Positions 1-7,851 of a stretch of 64,000 bases of DNA are shown here, piece by piece. Source of the DNA: JBMOPD01 sp049323615 (GTDB lineage: Bacteria > Bacillota > Desulfotomaculia > Desulfotomaculales > Desulfocucumaceae). Both the position numbers and the translations under genes were made by a program. The DNA lies in assembly GCA_049323615.1 (NCBI GenBank), contig JBMOPD010000107.1, positions 1 to 64,000 on the forward strand, written 5' to 3'. Under the pieces are notes generated by a model. That model was not told the origin of the DNA. It worked only from the letters and a program-made list of their open reading frames with translations, and searched no databases. Position 1 is the stretch's first letter, and the number at the start of each line of letters is the position of its first letter.

Positions 1-111
1 CTCATTCGCAAGAGACTGTAACAGTCTCCGGTAATATCGCTCGATTGATGCCTTCTCCCTTTCGATAGCAACCTCTAAAATATTGTACGTCCCAAAAGAA
101 GGAGCCGGGCT
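1..111 (-). pseudogene. Ferritin-like/rubrerythrin-type protein, N-terminal part only, no visible start
   Basis: The minus strand is open from position 111 to the window edge and reads ...TYNILEVAIEREKASIERYY..., the first-helix pattern of ferritin-like di-iron proteins (rubrerythrin family), with the typical ILEVAIEREKASIE spacing of acidic residues. No ATG, GTG or TTG lies in frame between the upstream stop (112-114) and the conserved helix, and a heptamer repeat begins 20 bases further upstream. Either the gene uses an unusual start or its 5' end was lost when the repeat arose. Its 3' part is outside the window. The family assignment rests on about 30 residues. Confidence 0.45.
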
Positions 112-130
112 TTAGGAAAGGCTGTAAGCA

Positions 131-161
131 TTCTGGATTCTGGATTCTGAATTCTGGATTC
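131..161. repeat. Heptamer tandem repeat, TTCTGGA type
   Basis: Four and a half 7-bp units (TTCTGGA, TTCTGGA, TTCTGAA, TTCTGGA, TTC). This is the complement of the CAGAATC/CAGAATT units at 13331 and 58076. It lies between the truncated ferritin-like gene and a terminator. Confidence 0.8.
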
Positions 162-180
162 CCGCCGCTGGAACAGCGGC

Positions 181-204
181 GCCGCCCGCAAGGGCGGCTT
201 TTTT
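181..204 (+). terminator. Rho-independent terminator
   Basis: A 7-bp perfect GC stem (GCCGCCC / GGGCGGC) with a GCAA loop is followed directly by six T. It is oriented rightward, but no rightward gene is visible to its left, so it may belong to a gene that has been lost or lies outside the window. Confidence 0.7.
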
Positions 205-244
205 ATTGATAAGTTTGCAGGGGGCTAACTGTCTATTCCGTTTA

Positions 245-274
245 TTGACAGTAAATCCAGTAGCCTTATATAAT
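245..274 (+). promoter_or_regulatory. Sigma-A promoter for the 305-538 gene and recG
   Basis: A perfect -35 TTGACA (245-250) is separated by 18 bp from a perfect -10 TATAAT (269-274). It lies 30 bp upstream of the first gene of the recG unit. Confidence 0.7.
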
Positions 275-304
275 TAAGCATTATCGGGAATGGGGGGATT
301 ATGA

Positions 305-538
305 ATGTCTGAAATCAAAGTGGAAAAGCCGGTTGACACCGGTGACTACATCGAGGAAAGGGTGACCCTGGACAACATCCCCGACTTGGGCGACAAAACG
401 GGGGAGCTATTCCTCAATCACATGGAAGAGGCCATCAGGCAGTGCCGCAGGCTTATCGGTGAGGGCTTCCGCCTGGTGGACTTCTGGAGCGACCCGGACC
501 AGGGAATTCAGTTTACATTGAAAAAAAAGAAAAAATAA
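305..538 (+). CDS. Small acidic/basic hypothetical protein upstream of recG
   Basis: This 77-residue soluble protein is not one I recognise. It has no signal peptide or membrane segment. The N-terminal half is acidic, the middle is predicted helical (LFLNHMEEAIRQCRRLI), then comes an aromatic stretch (FRLVDFWSDPDQGIQF) and an unusual C-terminal run of five lysines. It sits behind a near-consensus sigma-A promoter and 56-62 bp before recG, so it is probably co-transcribed with recG. An ATG at 301 has an immediate stop in its frame; the 305 start has a G-rich stretch just upstream. Being real is likely; function is unknown. Confidence 0.6.
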   Translation: MSEIKVEKPVDTGDYIEERVTLDNIPDLGDKTGELFLNHMEEAIRQCRRLIGEGFRLVDFWSDPDQGIQFTLKKKKK

Positions 539-543
539 ATGCA

Positions 544-576
544 GGGATTAGGGATTGGGGATCCAATTCCCAATTC
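544..576. repeat. Heptamer tandem repeats, GGGATTA and CCAATTC types
   Basis: Two adjoining arrays with a 7-bp period: GGGATTA-GGGATTG-GGGATCC, then CCAATTC-CCAATTC-CGGATT. They fill the gap between the 77-residue gene and recG. The CCAATTC unit recurs at 62281 and, inverted, at 41675 and 41770. Confidence 0.75.
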
Positions 577-600
577 CGGATTTATGCGGGGGTTTTGCCG

Positions 601-2673
601 GTGCGGGGCGGCGATATCTGGGAAAAGGACATACAGTACCTGAAGAATGTAGGGCCTCAACGGGTTCGCCTGTTGAGAAAACTGGGGATCAGCAGCGTGG
701 GGGATCTTCTTTACCATTTTCCAAGGGACTACGACGACCGCAGCCGGTTTAAACCGGCCAGCGCGTACAACAGCGGGGAACAGGCCACCATAAAGGGTGT
801 GGTCACCGGGGGAGAGGAAAAAAAGCCCCGCCGGGGGTTAACCATCACCAGAATTTTTATTGACGACGGCTCCGGGCGCCTGGTGGGTGTGTGGTACAAC
901 CAGCCCTTTGTCAGGCGGCGGCTTCCGCCGGGAACCCATATACTGGCCACCGGCAGGGTGAACCGCTTTTATAACGAAATCCAGCTTCAGGTCGCCGACT
1001 ATGAGGTGGAAGACGGAAACGACAGGCTCAACACCGGGCGCATTGTGCCCATCTACCCGCTGACAGAAGGACTGAGCCAGAGGCTGATCCGGTCAATAAT
1101 TAAAACCGCCCTGGATGAATGGGGAGACAGGGCTTCAGAATTCATACCCGGGGACATGCTGACCAGGTATGTTTTGCCCGAACTGGGACCCGCCCTGCAC
1201 GCCGTACATTTCCCGGATTCCTTTGAAGAACTGAGGATGGCCAGAAGGCGCTTTATTTTTGAGGAATTTTTAATCCACCAGCTGATCATATCCCTGGCCG
1301 GGAGGAGGGCCAGGTCAAAACACAAAACACATGTCCACTCAACCGACGATAAAATGGAAAAATTTTTTCTGGCCCGGCTTCCTTTCCGGATTACACCGGG
1401 TCAGGCCGGGGCCTGGCGGGAGATCAAAGAAGACATGGAGGGGCCTTTCCCAATGAACCGCCTGCTGCAGGGGGACGTGGGATCGGGTAAGACACTGGTC
1501 TGTTCCCTGGCCATGCTGAAGGCAGTCAGCGGGGGCCATCAGGCCGCCCTGATGGCCCCCACCGAAATACTGGCCGAACAGCACTACATAAACATTGGCG
1601 GGTACTTTAACAAAATGGGGATATCAATGGGCCTGGTCACCGGCGGGATGAAAAAAAAGGAGAGGGATGCGCTGCTTGAAAAAATCCGCTCCGGTGAGAT
1701 ACAGGTGGTGGTGGGCACCCACGCCATCATCCAGGAAGATGTGGAATTTAAACAGCTTGCCCTGGTGGTTATTGATGAGCAGCACCGTTTCGGCGTCAGG
1801 CAGAGGGCGCTCATCCGGGGAAAGGGGCGGAGCCCCGATGTGCTGGTGATGACCGCCACTCCCATTCCCAGAACTCTGGCCATGACCCTTTACGGAGACC
1901 TGGACATAAGCACCGTCAGGGGAATGCCGCCCGGCCGCAAGCCGGTGGAGACCCGGGTATACCCGAAAGGTCAGTCGGGACTGGTCTACAGCCAGATAAA
2001 AAAGGAGGTTGCCCTGGGCCGGCAGGCTTATATTGTCTGTCCCCTGGTGGAGGAATCGGAGAAAACGGACCTCCGGGCGGCTGTTGATCTCAAGGAATAC
2101 CTGGCCGGCGGGCCCCTGGCCGGGTGCCGTGTGGATATACTGCACGGCCGCTTGAAGGCAGTGGAAAAAGAAGAGGTGATGTCCCGGTTCAGGAAAGGCC
2201 TGATTGACGTGCTGGTAAGCACCACCGTGATCGAAGTGGGGGTCGATGTCCCCAATGCCACGGTAATGGTTGTGCTGGACGCGGACCGTTTCGGCCTGGC
2301 CCAGCTGCACCAGCTGAGGGGCCGGGTGGGCCGCGGCGGTCACCCCGGCAGGTGCTGCCTGATATCTGATGCCGGGAGCGAGGAATCGGTGTTCAGGCTG
2401 AATGCCATGAAGACCATAGCGGACGGATTTATACTGGCGGAAAAGGATCTGGAGCTGAGGGGGCCGGGGGAGTTATTCGGAACCCGGCAGTCGGGGGATT
2501 TTTTATACAGGATTGCCGACCCGGTGCGGGATATCAAAGCGCTGAAAGTTGCCGCCGAAGAGGCGCGCCGGCTGGTGGCGGAGGACCCCGAAATGAAGGA
2601 ACCCGAAAACAGGATACTGGTCCGGGAAATCAGTAACAGGTTCCGGGGATTAAATTTTTTGTCCATTGGGTAA
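601..2673 (+). CDS. recG: ATP-dependent DNA helicase RecG
   Basis: RecG remodels stalled replication forks and Holliday junctions in the cytoplasm. The protein has an N-terminal helix-hairpin region (LKNVGPQRVRLLRKLGI), the wedge/OB domain (about residues 50-150) and a superfamily-2 helicase core with Walker A GDVGSGKT (about 291-298), the DExH-type box DEQHRFG (about 392), motif III TATPIPRT and motif VI QLRGRVGRGG (about 571). At about 690 residues it is full length. The reading frame is open from a TTG at 595, but a G-rich element at 588-592 is only 2 bp from that TTG and 8 bp from the GTG at 601, so I prefer 601. No clear terminator follows. Confidence 0.95.
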   Translation: MRGGDIWEKDIQYLKNVGPQRVRLLRKLGISSVGDLLYHFPRDYDDRSRFKPASAYNSGEQATIKGVVTGGEEKKPRRGLTITRIFIDDGSGRLVGVWYNQPFVRRRLPPGTHILATGRVNRFYNEIQLQVADYEVEDGNDRLNTGRIVPIYPLTEGLSQRLIRSIIKTALDEWGDRASEFIPGDMLTRYVLPELGPALHAVHFPDSFEELRMARRRFIFEEFLIHQLIISLAGRRARSKHKTHVHSTDDKMEKFFLARLPFRITPGQAGAWREIKEDMEGPFPMNRLLQGDVGSGKTLVCSLAMLKAVSGGHQAALMAPTEILAEQHYINIGGYFNKMGISMGLVTGGMKKKERDALLEKIRSGEIQVVVGTHAIIQEDVEFKQLALVVIDEQHRFGVRQRALIRGKGRSPDVLVMTATPIPRTLAMTLYGDLDISTVRGMPPGRKPVETRVYPKGQSGLVYSQIKKEVALGRQAYIVCPLVEESEKTDLRAAVDLKEYLAGGPLAGCRVDILHGRLKAVEKEEVMSRFRKGLIDVLVSTTVIEVGVDVPNATVMVVLDADRFGLAQLHQLRGRVGRGGHPGRCCLISDAGSEESVFRLNAMKTIADGFILAEKDLELRGPGELFGTRQSGDFLYRIADPVRDIKALKVAAEEARRLVAEDPEMKEPENRILVREISNRFRGLNFLSIG

Positions 2674-2968
2674 TTCCACTGCGTATATATAAGTAGGGGC
2701 GGATCGCGGGAGGTAATCATGATGGTATAAAAAAGTTATTTAAAATAATAATATAAAAATCAAATTATGTAAAATAAAATTAAACTACAGCACCAATATC
2801 TATCTGTAATAAATTTATTTGACAGAAATTAAATTAAAAAGTAAGCATGTGATACCTTTGCCAGGTAATGCCTTACTTTATAAACTTGACATATGACAAA
2901 AAACTGGAGTGAAAATTATGGATTGGAAATTCAATATAATAAATTCACAGAAAACCAATTAATACTAT

Positions 2969-2997
2969 GTATTTTTGATATTTAACCGGACAAAATA
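2969..2997 (+). promoter_or_regulatory. Candidate sigma-G promoter of the SASP gene
   Basis: GTATT (2969-2973) and CAAAATA (2991-2997), 17 bp apart, resemble the forespore sigma-G -35 (GNATR) and -10 (CATNNTA) elements. They end 33 bp before the SASP start, where forespore control is expected. The rest of 2674-2968 is A+T-rich with no gene that I can see, apart from a strong ribosome binding site at 2708-2714 followed by a three-codon ORF (2719-2730). Confidence 0.35.
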
Positions 2998-3030
2998 TTA
3001 TCAACAAAACAAAAGGAGGGATTAATCAGA

Positions 3031-3288
3031 ATGCCTCGTAACACCAACCAACATGTGGTACCTCAGGCCTCTAACGCTCTGGATGCAATGAAATTTGAAG
3101 TCGCCAACGAGCTGGGCCTTTCCAATTACGGTCAAATTGACAAGGGCCAGCTTACTTCAAGGCAAAACGGATACGTTGGGGGCAACATAACCAAGAGGCT
3201 GGTGGCCCTGGGAGAAGCCGCCCTTGTACAACAAGGCGCCGGAGCCATCGGAGCCACCTCGGCGGTAAATCTGGAAAGACCTCAGTAA
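3031..3288 (+). CDS. Small acid-soluble spore protein, alpha/beta type
   Basis: This 85-residue DNA-binding protein would saturate the spore chromosome and protect it from UV and hydrolysis. It carries both family signatures: MKFEVANELGL (about 23-33), which contains the GPR cleavage site, and GGNITKRLVALGEAAL (about 50-65). A strong ribosome binding site (AAAGGAGGG, 3011-3019) precedes the ATG. The gene faces gpr, the protease that degrades it during germination, across a shared terminator, so substrate and protease are direct neighbours. The tail after residue 70 (Ala/Gly-rich) is specific to this protein. Confidence 0.93.
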   Translation: MPRNTNQHVVPQASNALDAMKFEVANELGLSNYGQIDKGQLTSRQNGYVGGNITKRLVALGEAALVQQGAGAIGATSAVNLERPQ

Positions 3289-3303
3289 ATAAGATACAAA
3301 CAT

Positions 3304-3337
3304 AAAAACCGGGTGACCTTCGGGCCACCCGGTTTTT
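3304..3337. terminator. Bidirectional terminator between SASP and gpr
   Basis: A perfect 12-bp stem (AAAAACCGGGTG / CACCCGGTTTTT) with a 10-base loop. It has A/T tails on both sides and so serves both convergent genes. Confidence 0.9.
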
Positions 3338-3349
3338 ATGAGGCCGGCT

Positions 3350-4333
3350 TTAATGCAGGTAGTATTCATAGCGGTCCGGGGGAAGGTTGGGATGAAGCGC
3401 CTTGGTGATGCCGCCGGCCACTATTTTTGCAGTTCTCTGGATCAGGTCGTCTATCTCCTTGGGAGTAACCATGAGCCGTCCACCGAAGGGTTCCAGCACT
3501 CTCCGGATGACTTCCTGGGCGATGTTGGGGTTTAACATGCTGTACAGCTTGTACAGGGAGGGATTGTCCTTGAGCTGTTCGGTGAATTGTTCGATGGTAT
3601 CCTGGGCGATAACCGCCCCGTGGACCACCGTGGGCACACCGATGGCTATAACCGGAACACCCAGGCTTTCCGCATTTATTCCCATGCGCTGGTTGCCCAC
3701 CCCGGAGCCCGGGCTGATGCCGGTGTTGGCAATCTGAATGGTGGTGGCAATCCGGGCCACGTTTTTGGCCGCCAGCGAATCAATGGCAATGACCAGTTCG
3801 GGCCTTATTTTTTCAACCACTCCCTTTATTATCTCGGCCGTTTCAATTCCCGTTATGCCGAGCACACCCGGCGCCAGGGCGCTGACCGACCGCATTCCGG
3901 GCTGCAGTTCCTGCGGGGCGTAGTTGAATATATGCCTGGTAACCATGGTCTGGCTTACCACCTTGGGGCCGAGGGAGTCCGGGGTGGCGTTCCAGTTGCC
4001 CAGCCCCACTATGAGAATATTTGATGGTATGGGCAGATTTACCAGGCGGCTGAGCATATCCGCCACCACCAGGCCGATGTCGTGGTGCACCTGCGGATCC
4101 CTGCCGCCGATCTCGGGAGCCTCGATAGTTATGTATGTCCCCACCGGTTTTCCCATAATCGCTTCCGCCGATTTTTCCTCTATGATCACAATGGTTACCG
4201 AGGCATGGTTGTAAGTTTCCCGGTCAACCCTCACCCCCGGGATTTCCTGGCCTGTTTTTCCCTGTACAATTTCCCTTGCTTCCAGGGCCAGGTCAACATT
4301 GATACTGAAATGTTTAAAAAATTCGAGATCCAA
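3350..4333 (-). CDS. gpr: Germination protease GPR (spore endopeptidase)
   Basis: GPR is made as a zymogen in the forespore, trims itself, and degrades SASPs when the spore germinates. The 327-residue protein shows the family's N-terminal processing region (INVDLALEARE), the core GLGNWNATPDSLGPKVV, the acidic active-site region AIDSLAAKN and the conserved TGISPGSGVGNQRMG loop. Length is normal for the family. It starts at a TTG with an AGGGGGG ribosome binding site 7 bp upstream (minus strand). It faces its substrate gene (SASP). Sporulation-specific control is expected, but I could not find a convincing promoter in 4334-4418. Confidence 0.93.
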   Translation of the reverse strand: MDLEFFKHFSINVDLALEAREIVQGKTGQEIPGVRVDRETYNHASVTIVIIEEKSAEAIMGKPVGTYITIEAPEIGGRDPQVHHDIGLVVADMLSRLVNLPIPSNILIVGLGNWNATPDSLGPKVVSQTMVTRHIFNYAPQELQPGMRSVSALAPGVLGITGIETAEIIKGVVEKIRPELVIAIDSLAAKNVARIATTIQIANTGISPGSGVGNQRMGINAESLGVPVIAIGVPTVVHGAVIAQDTIEQFTEQLKDNPSLYKLYSMLNPNIAQEVIRRVLEPFGGRLMVTPKEIDDLIQRTAKIVAGGITKALHPNLPPDRYEYYLH

Positions 4334-4418
4334 CTGTTTCCCCCCTTATTGGTTAAAACTAAAGTTTTTGCTAGGTTCTATGTTTCCCTGCAGTATGGGT
4401 GGTATATTCAAAACATAA

Positions 4419-4442
4419 AAATCCTGCCTCCCGGCAGGATTT
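4419..4442 (-). terminator. Terminator of the TauE/SafE gene
   Basis: A 10-bp perfect stem (AAATCCTGCC / GGCAGGATTT) with a TCCC loop is followed on the minus strand by a run of T. It lies just past the stop of the 4483-5649 gene. Confidence 0.8.
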
Positions 4443-4482
4443 AAATAATGGTAAAGTGGCCCCAAGATGTTTCCAGGAACAT

Positions 4483-5649
4483 TCAGGCCCCCAAAACGAC
4501 ACCTCTTTTTTTCTCGATTATAACACCGCGAATGAAAAGCGATATGATGATCGCGCTCAAACCTGCGGCCAGGCCCAGCATAATCACCCCGCCCAGGGCA
4601 TTCCACATTTTTTCGTCGGCGGCAAGCTGCTGCCAGGCAGGGTTGGTGGCCAGTAAGGCCTGGACCTGTTCCCTGTTTTCCAGGATGCCGGTAATTTTAC
4701 CGGCATCCATGCCCTGGGAAGCCAGATGGGCCTTCATGGCCGTCAGGTAGGCCAGTTGCTTGTAGTATGACACTTGCTTTGCCGCCACTCCCAGGGCGGA
4801 GCCAAAGACGCAGATGGCGAAATACAGCCTCATCTTGATGCCGAAGACATAGCGGGTGGCGATTGTCCCGAACTGGGCCCCGGCAGCCGCGCCCACCAGC
4901 ATAATCATGGCGCCGTACAGTTCCACCACGCCCTTCATGGAATAGGTGAATGCACCGTAGGCTCCGCTCACCACAATTTCGAACATGTCAGTGCCGACCG
5001 CCAGTTTCATCGGCACACCAATCATGTACATCATGGCCGGAACCCTGACGAAGCCGCCCCCCACTCCCAGGAAGCCGGCCAGAAAGCCGGTGAAGAGACC
5101 CACCAGCAGGATAATCCACAGGGAAATGCGGATGCGGCTCTTTTTCAGATGGACCATCGGCGGCAGGTTTAAGGACTGCAGGAAACGGGTCAGCCTGTTG
5201 CCCACCAGGTCCTTGACCACCCGGTGCTCTTTCATGCTTACCCTGTTGGCGTCGTAGTACTGCCAGAGCATATAGGCGCCCAGGGAAATCAGCACGCCAA
5301 TGTATACGTACCGGATAACGAGGTCCGCCAAACCTATATAGGTCAGCCACATTACCACCCGGGCGCCTATCTCAACTCCTGCGGCCGTTCCTATAATCAT
5401 CAGCGCCGCCAGGGACACATCCACGTGCCCGAACTTCCAGTGCCTGAAGGTGGAGATGATGGACTTGCCAAGCATATGGGCCATATCGGTACCTACCGCG
5501 TAAGCCATCGGAAAACCGAAAATGTTCAATGACGGGGTAACCATAAAGGCTCCCCCGATGCCGAAGAAGCCGCCGATGACCCCCACGAAAAAGCCGATCA
5601 TGATCAGCGGCAGCACCGATATAGTTTCTCCCGAAATGGGCATATACAT
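4483..5649 (-). CDS. TauE/SafE (TSUP) family sulfite/anion exporter
   Basis: This 388-residue multi-pass membrane protein has two homologous halves, each with the Gly-rich TauE/SafE signature: GVIGGFFGIGGAFMVTP near the N-terminus and GFLAGFLGVGGGFVRVP after the central loop. The family moves small sulfur-containing anions such as sulfite, sulfoacetate or taurine-derived products across the cytoplasmic membrane. It is longer than the usual 250-300 residues because of a cytoplasmic insert between the halves and a second soluble insert (about 300-355) before the last helix. It lies 86 bp downstream of a small membrane-protein gene on the same strand and shares its promoter. The substrate is not determined by sequence. 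Confidence 0.85.
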   Translation of the reverse strand: MYMPISGETISVLPLIMIGFFVGVIGGFFGIGGAFMVTPSLNIFGFPMAYAVGTDMAHMLGKSIISTFRHWKFGHVDVSLAALMIIGTAAGVEIGARVVMWLTYIGLADLVIRYVYIGVLISLGAYMLWQYYDANRVSMKEHRVVKDLVGNRLTRFLQSLNLPPMVHLKKSRIRISLWIILLVGLFTGFLAGFLGVGGGFVRVPAMMYMIGVPMKLAVGTDMFEIVVSGAYGAFTYSMKGVVELYGAMIMLVGAAAGAQFGTIATRYVFGIKMRLYFAICVFGSALGVAAKQVSYYKQLAYLTAMKAHLASQGMDAGKITGILENREQVQALLATNPAWQQLAADEKMWNALGGVIMLGLAAGLSAIIISLFIRGVIIEKKRGVVLGA

Positions 5650-5735
5650 ATTGGTGTTTCCCCTTTCAAATAAAACAACAGGCGAAATTGTGCCCAGACC
5701 TTAAATATACAAGACAAATATATAACCCCGCCCTG

Positions 5736-5915
5736 TTATTCAACGTGGTTGTCGGTATATTTATCAAGTTTTAAGCCAAACGCCCTGACAAATAAATCAG
5801 CGCATAGCCCTATTATGGCGCCCAGCCCGGCCATTACGAAAATTACAATGAAAGAATAGGTAATCCTGGACTTGTGAAATGCCCAGAGAACCGCATCGTT
5901 AAACCAGTCAAACAC
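5736..5915 (-). CDS. Small single-pass membrane protein preceding the TauE/SafE gene
   Basis: The minus strand encodes 59 residues from a GTG (5913-5915) behind a GGAGGA ribosome binding site. The sequence has an amphipathic start (FDWFNDAVLWAFHKSR), one hydrophobic helix (about 20-44, SFIVIFVMAGLGAIIGLCAD) and a charged tail. It begins the unit that continues into the TauE/SafE exporter, so it may be an accessory or regulatory subunit. I do not recognise a named family. Codon structure, ribosome binding site, promoter and helix together make it credible. The YeiH-type transporter at 39640 has an analogous small partner. Confidence 0.6.
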   Translation of the reverse strand: MFDWFNDAVLWAFHKSRITYSFIVIFVMAGLGAIIGLCADLFVRAFGLKLDKYTDNHVE

Positions 5916-5981
5916 TGTGCTGTGGTTCCTCCTTTCATTTTAGTAACCGCGTTTAATTAAGTAAAAACATTTACATTTTAA

Positions 5982-6011
5982 TAAGTACCATGTTTCACAA
6001 TCGCCTGTCAA
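5982..6011 (-). promoter_or_regulatory. Sigma-A promoter of the small protein - TauE/SafE unit
   Basis: On the minus strand a perfect -35 TTGACA (6006-6011) is followed after 18 bp by TACTTA (5982-5987), about 65 bp before the start of the small protein. Confidence 0.5.
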
Positions 6012-6134
6012 CCATTATTTTTCTAAGTCTTTAAAAAATAGCGGCTTCCTGGCAGCCCTTGCCGGCATATAATCCGGCATATTTTTGACCTAAGTGATGA
6101 TACCGGATACAAATCGGGAACCTTTTTGCATATT

Positions 6135-6163
6135 TTGTTTTTTTTCAGTGTTTATGCTATAAT
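6135..6163 (+). promoter_or_regulatory. Extended -10 promoter of rsmD-coaD
   Basis: A TGC-TATAAT extended -10 (6155-6163) has a weak -35 (TTGTTT, 6135-6140) 17 bp upstream. Transcription would start near 6170, about 40 bp before rsmD. Confidence 0.6.
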
Positions 6164-6207
6164 AAAACTCGGTATACGCTGGTTTATTTAGGAAAGGCAG
6201 GAGCATT

Positions 6208-6771
6208 TTGCGAATTATTGCCGGCAGTGCAAAGAAACGGCTGTTGAAAGTGCCTCCCGGCTGGAAGGGCAGGCCTACCGCGGATAGGGTTAAGGAGTCG
6301 CTCTTCAACATACTGGGTAACCATATTATAGATTCTATTTTTTTGGACCTGTTTGCAGGTACCGGCAATATCGGCATCGAAGCATTAAGTCGTGGCGCCC
6401 TGAGAGCTGTGTTTGTGGAAAAGGACCCCCGGGCTGCCCGGACTATTATACAAAATCTTAAAATTTCAGGGTTATACGGCGATTCAAGGGTAATGGCCCG
6501 GGATGTGTACCGGGCCCTGACCGAACTGGGCAGCCAGAAAGAAACAAAGGAAAAATTTGATGTCATTTTCCTGGATCCCCCTTATGGAATGGGCTTTGAA
6601 GTTCCGGTGATAAGCAGGGTGCTGGAACTGGGATTATTATCTCCGGGCGGCCTTATAATTGCGGAAAGCAGCAAAAGGGTGGAGCTGCCTTCCGGGATAA
6701 TGGGTTATCCACTGGTAAGAAAAGAGAGATACGGAGATACTGTTATTTCTTTCTATCAACAAGCTGAATAA
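6208..6771 (+). CDS. rsmD: 16S rRNA (guanine-966 N2)-methyltransferase RsmD
   Basis: RsmD methylates G966 of 16S rRNA in the small ribosomal subunit using S-adenosylmethionine. The 187-residue protein starts MRIIAGSAKKRLL, has the family block PTADRVKESLFNIL (23-36), SAM-binding FAGTGNIG (49-56) and the catalytic DPPYG (123-127). It starts at a TTG after GGCAGGAG. It is the first gene of the rsmD-coaD-coiled-coil operon, the usual arrangement in Firmicutes (ylbH-ylbI). Confidence 0.95.
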   Translation: MRIIAGSAKKRLLKVPPGWKGRPTADRVKESLFNILGNHIIDSIFLDLFAGTGNIGIEALSRGALRAVFVEKDPRAARTIIQNLKISGLYGDSRVMARDVYRALTELGSQKETKEKFDVIFLDPPYGMGFEVPVISRVLELGLLSPGGLIIAESSKRVELPSGIMGYPLVRKERYGDTVISFYQQAE

Positions 6772-6817
6772 GTTCCGGCCTCCAATAAATTGAAGGAGAG
6801 GATGTGGATATTACCCC

Positions 6818-7321
6818 TTGCGCATTGGAATATATCCGGGCAGCTTTGACCCGGTAACCAACGGTCACCTGGATATAATCGAAAGGGCAGCCAGCTTATT
6901 CGATGAAGTAATTGTTTCGGTATCCAGAAACGCCAATAAGAAGCCCCTTTTTACGGTTCAAGAGCGGGAAGAGATGCTTAAAGCAGTTCTCCAGCCCTAT
7001 TACAATGTACTAGTTGATTCATTTGACGGGCTGACTGTACATTTTGCCAAACAGAAGGAAGCCCAGGCCATTATCAGGGGACTGCGGGCAATCTCGGATT
7101 TTGAGAATGAGTTTATGATGGCCCTTACCAATAAAAAACTGGTCCCTTCAGTGGAAACAATATTCCTGATGACCCGGGCGGAATTCTCATTTATCAGCTC
7201 CAGTGCGGTAAAGGAAGTAGTAATGTTCGGCGGCTGTGTCAAGGGCCTGGTTCCTCCCCTGGTGGAGGAAAGGCTGGTTGAAAAGTTTAAAGGCCTGCAA
7301 AAAAAGACTCAGGAGGTATAA
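6818..7321 (+). CDS. coaD: Phosphopantetheine adenylyltransferase
   Basis: CoaD transfers AMP from ATP to 4'-phosphopantetheine, the penultimate step of coenzyme A synthesis. The 167-residue protein has the nucleotidyltransferase motif TNGH (14-17) within GSFDPVTNGH, the RGLRAISDFENEFMMA substrate region and the C-terminal ISSSAVKE motif. Length is typical. The start must be the TTG at 6818, because no other in-frame start precedes the conserved first strand, yet the AAGGAGAGG site (6793-6801) is about 17 bp away. That site is better placed for a 15-codon ORF (ATG 6802, stop 6849) that overlaps the coaD start in another frame. Confidence 0.95.
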   Translation: MRIGIYPGSFDPVTNGHLDIIERAASLFDEVIVSVSRNANKKPLFTVQEREEMLKAVLQPYYNVLVDSFDGLTVHFAKQKEAQAIIRGLRAISDFENEFMMALTNKKLVPSVETIFLMTRAEFSFISSSAVKEVVMFGGCVKGLVPPLVEERLVEKFKGLQKKTQEV

Positions 7322-7326
7322 AACGG

Positions 7327-7782
7327 GTGGAACTGTTTAATGCCCTCAACGAGTTGGAGGAAATAATCGAGAACAGTATCAAAATTCCGATGACCAGGCG
7401 GGTGCTGGTGGACGAGGACCGGCTGCTGGACACTCTGGACCGGATAAGGACCACGCTGCCCGAAGAAATCCGCCAGGCCAAATGGATTATCCAGGAGCGC
7501 GAGAAGGTTCTGGCCGAGACTAAGAAGGAAGCCGGCCGGATCATGGAAGATGTTCAAAAGCAGATGGAAAGGCGGGTAGATGAAAGCGAGATCGCCCGCC
7601 AGGCCAAAATAAAAGCCGAGGAAACCATTGAGAAGGCCGAAGGCATCTCCCGTGAGATTAGGCAGGGCGCCAGGGAATATGCCGATGAGATTTTAACTGA
7701 GCTGGAAAAGACAATTGAAAAGATTATGTCGGAAATCCGCGATGGACGGGCTGAATTAAAGGGATTGAAAAAGACAGGCTAA
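7327..7782 (+). CDS. Coiled-coil protein downstream of coaD
   Basis: A 151-residue, highly charged soluble protein. It starts at a GTG with a full AGGAGGT site that lies inside the end of coaD, so translation is probably coupled. Residues 1-50 form a short helical head (FNALNELEEIIENSIKIP); residues 55-150 are a continuous coiled coil rich in Glu, Lys and Ala, like the stalk subunits of V-type ATPases and DivIVA-type proteins. Proteins of this kind often follow coaD in Clostridia, but I know of no proven function. A terminator ends the operon. Confidence 0.8.
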   Translation: MELFNALNELEEIIENSIKIPMTRRVLVDEDRLLDTLDRIRTTLPEEIRQAKWIIQEREKVLAETKKEAGRIMEDVQKQMERRVDESEIARQAKIKAEETIEKAEGISREIRQGAREYADEILTELEKTIEKIMSEIRDGRAELKGLKKTG

Positions 7783-7783
7783 A

Positions 7784-7802
7784 TCAGCTGTCAGCTATCA
7801 GG
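7784..7802. repeat. Heptamer tandem repeat, TCAGCTG type
   Basis: TCAGCTG-TCAGCTA-TCAGG, period 7, immediately after the coiled-coil gene. It is related to the GCCGTCA/GCGGTCA array at 35423. Confidence 0.6.
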
Positions 7803-7809
7803 CTTGTTG

Positions 7810-7843
7810 ACATCTGGCCAAAGGTCAGATGTTCTGTTTTTTT
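7810..7843 (+). terminator. Terminator of the rsmD-coaD operon
   Basis: Stem ACATCTG (7810-7816) / CAGATGT (7826-7832), then TCTG and a run of seven T. Confidence 0.8.
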
Positions 7844-7851
7844 GACGATTT

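Noticed and set aside
131..161. Heptamer arrays considered as CRISPR arrays
   Set aside because: The units are 7 bp with no spacers, and no cas genes are present.
1624..2343. 239-codon ORF on the minus strand opposite recG
   Set aside because: Antisense to conserved helicase motifs, with low-complexity Gln/His/Gly composition.
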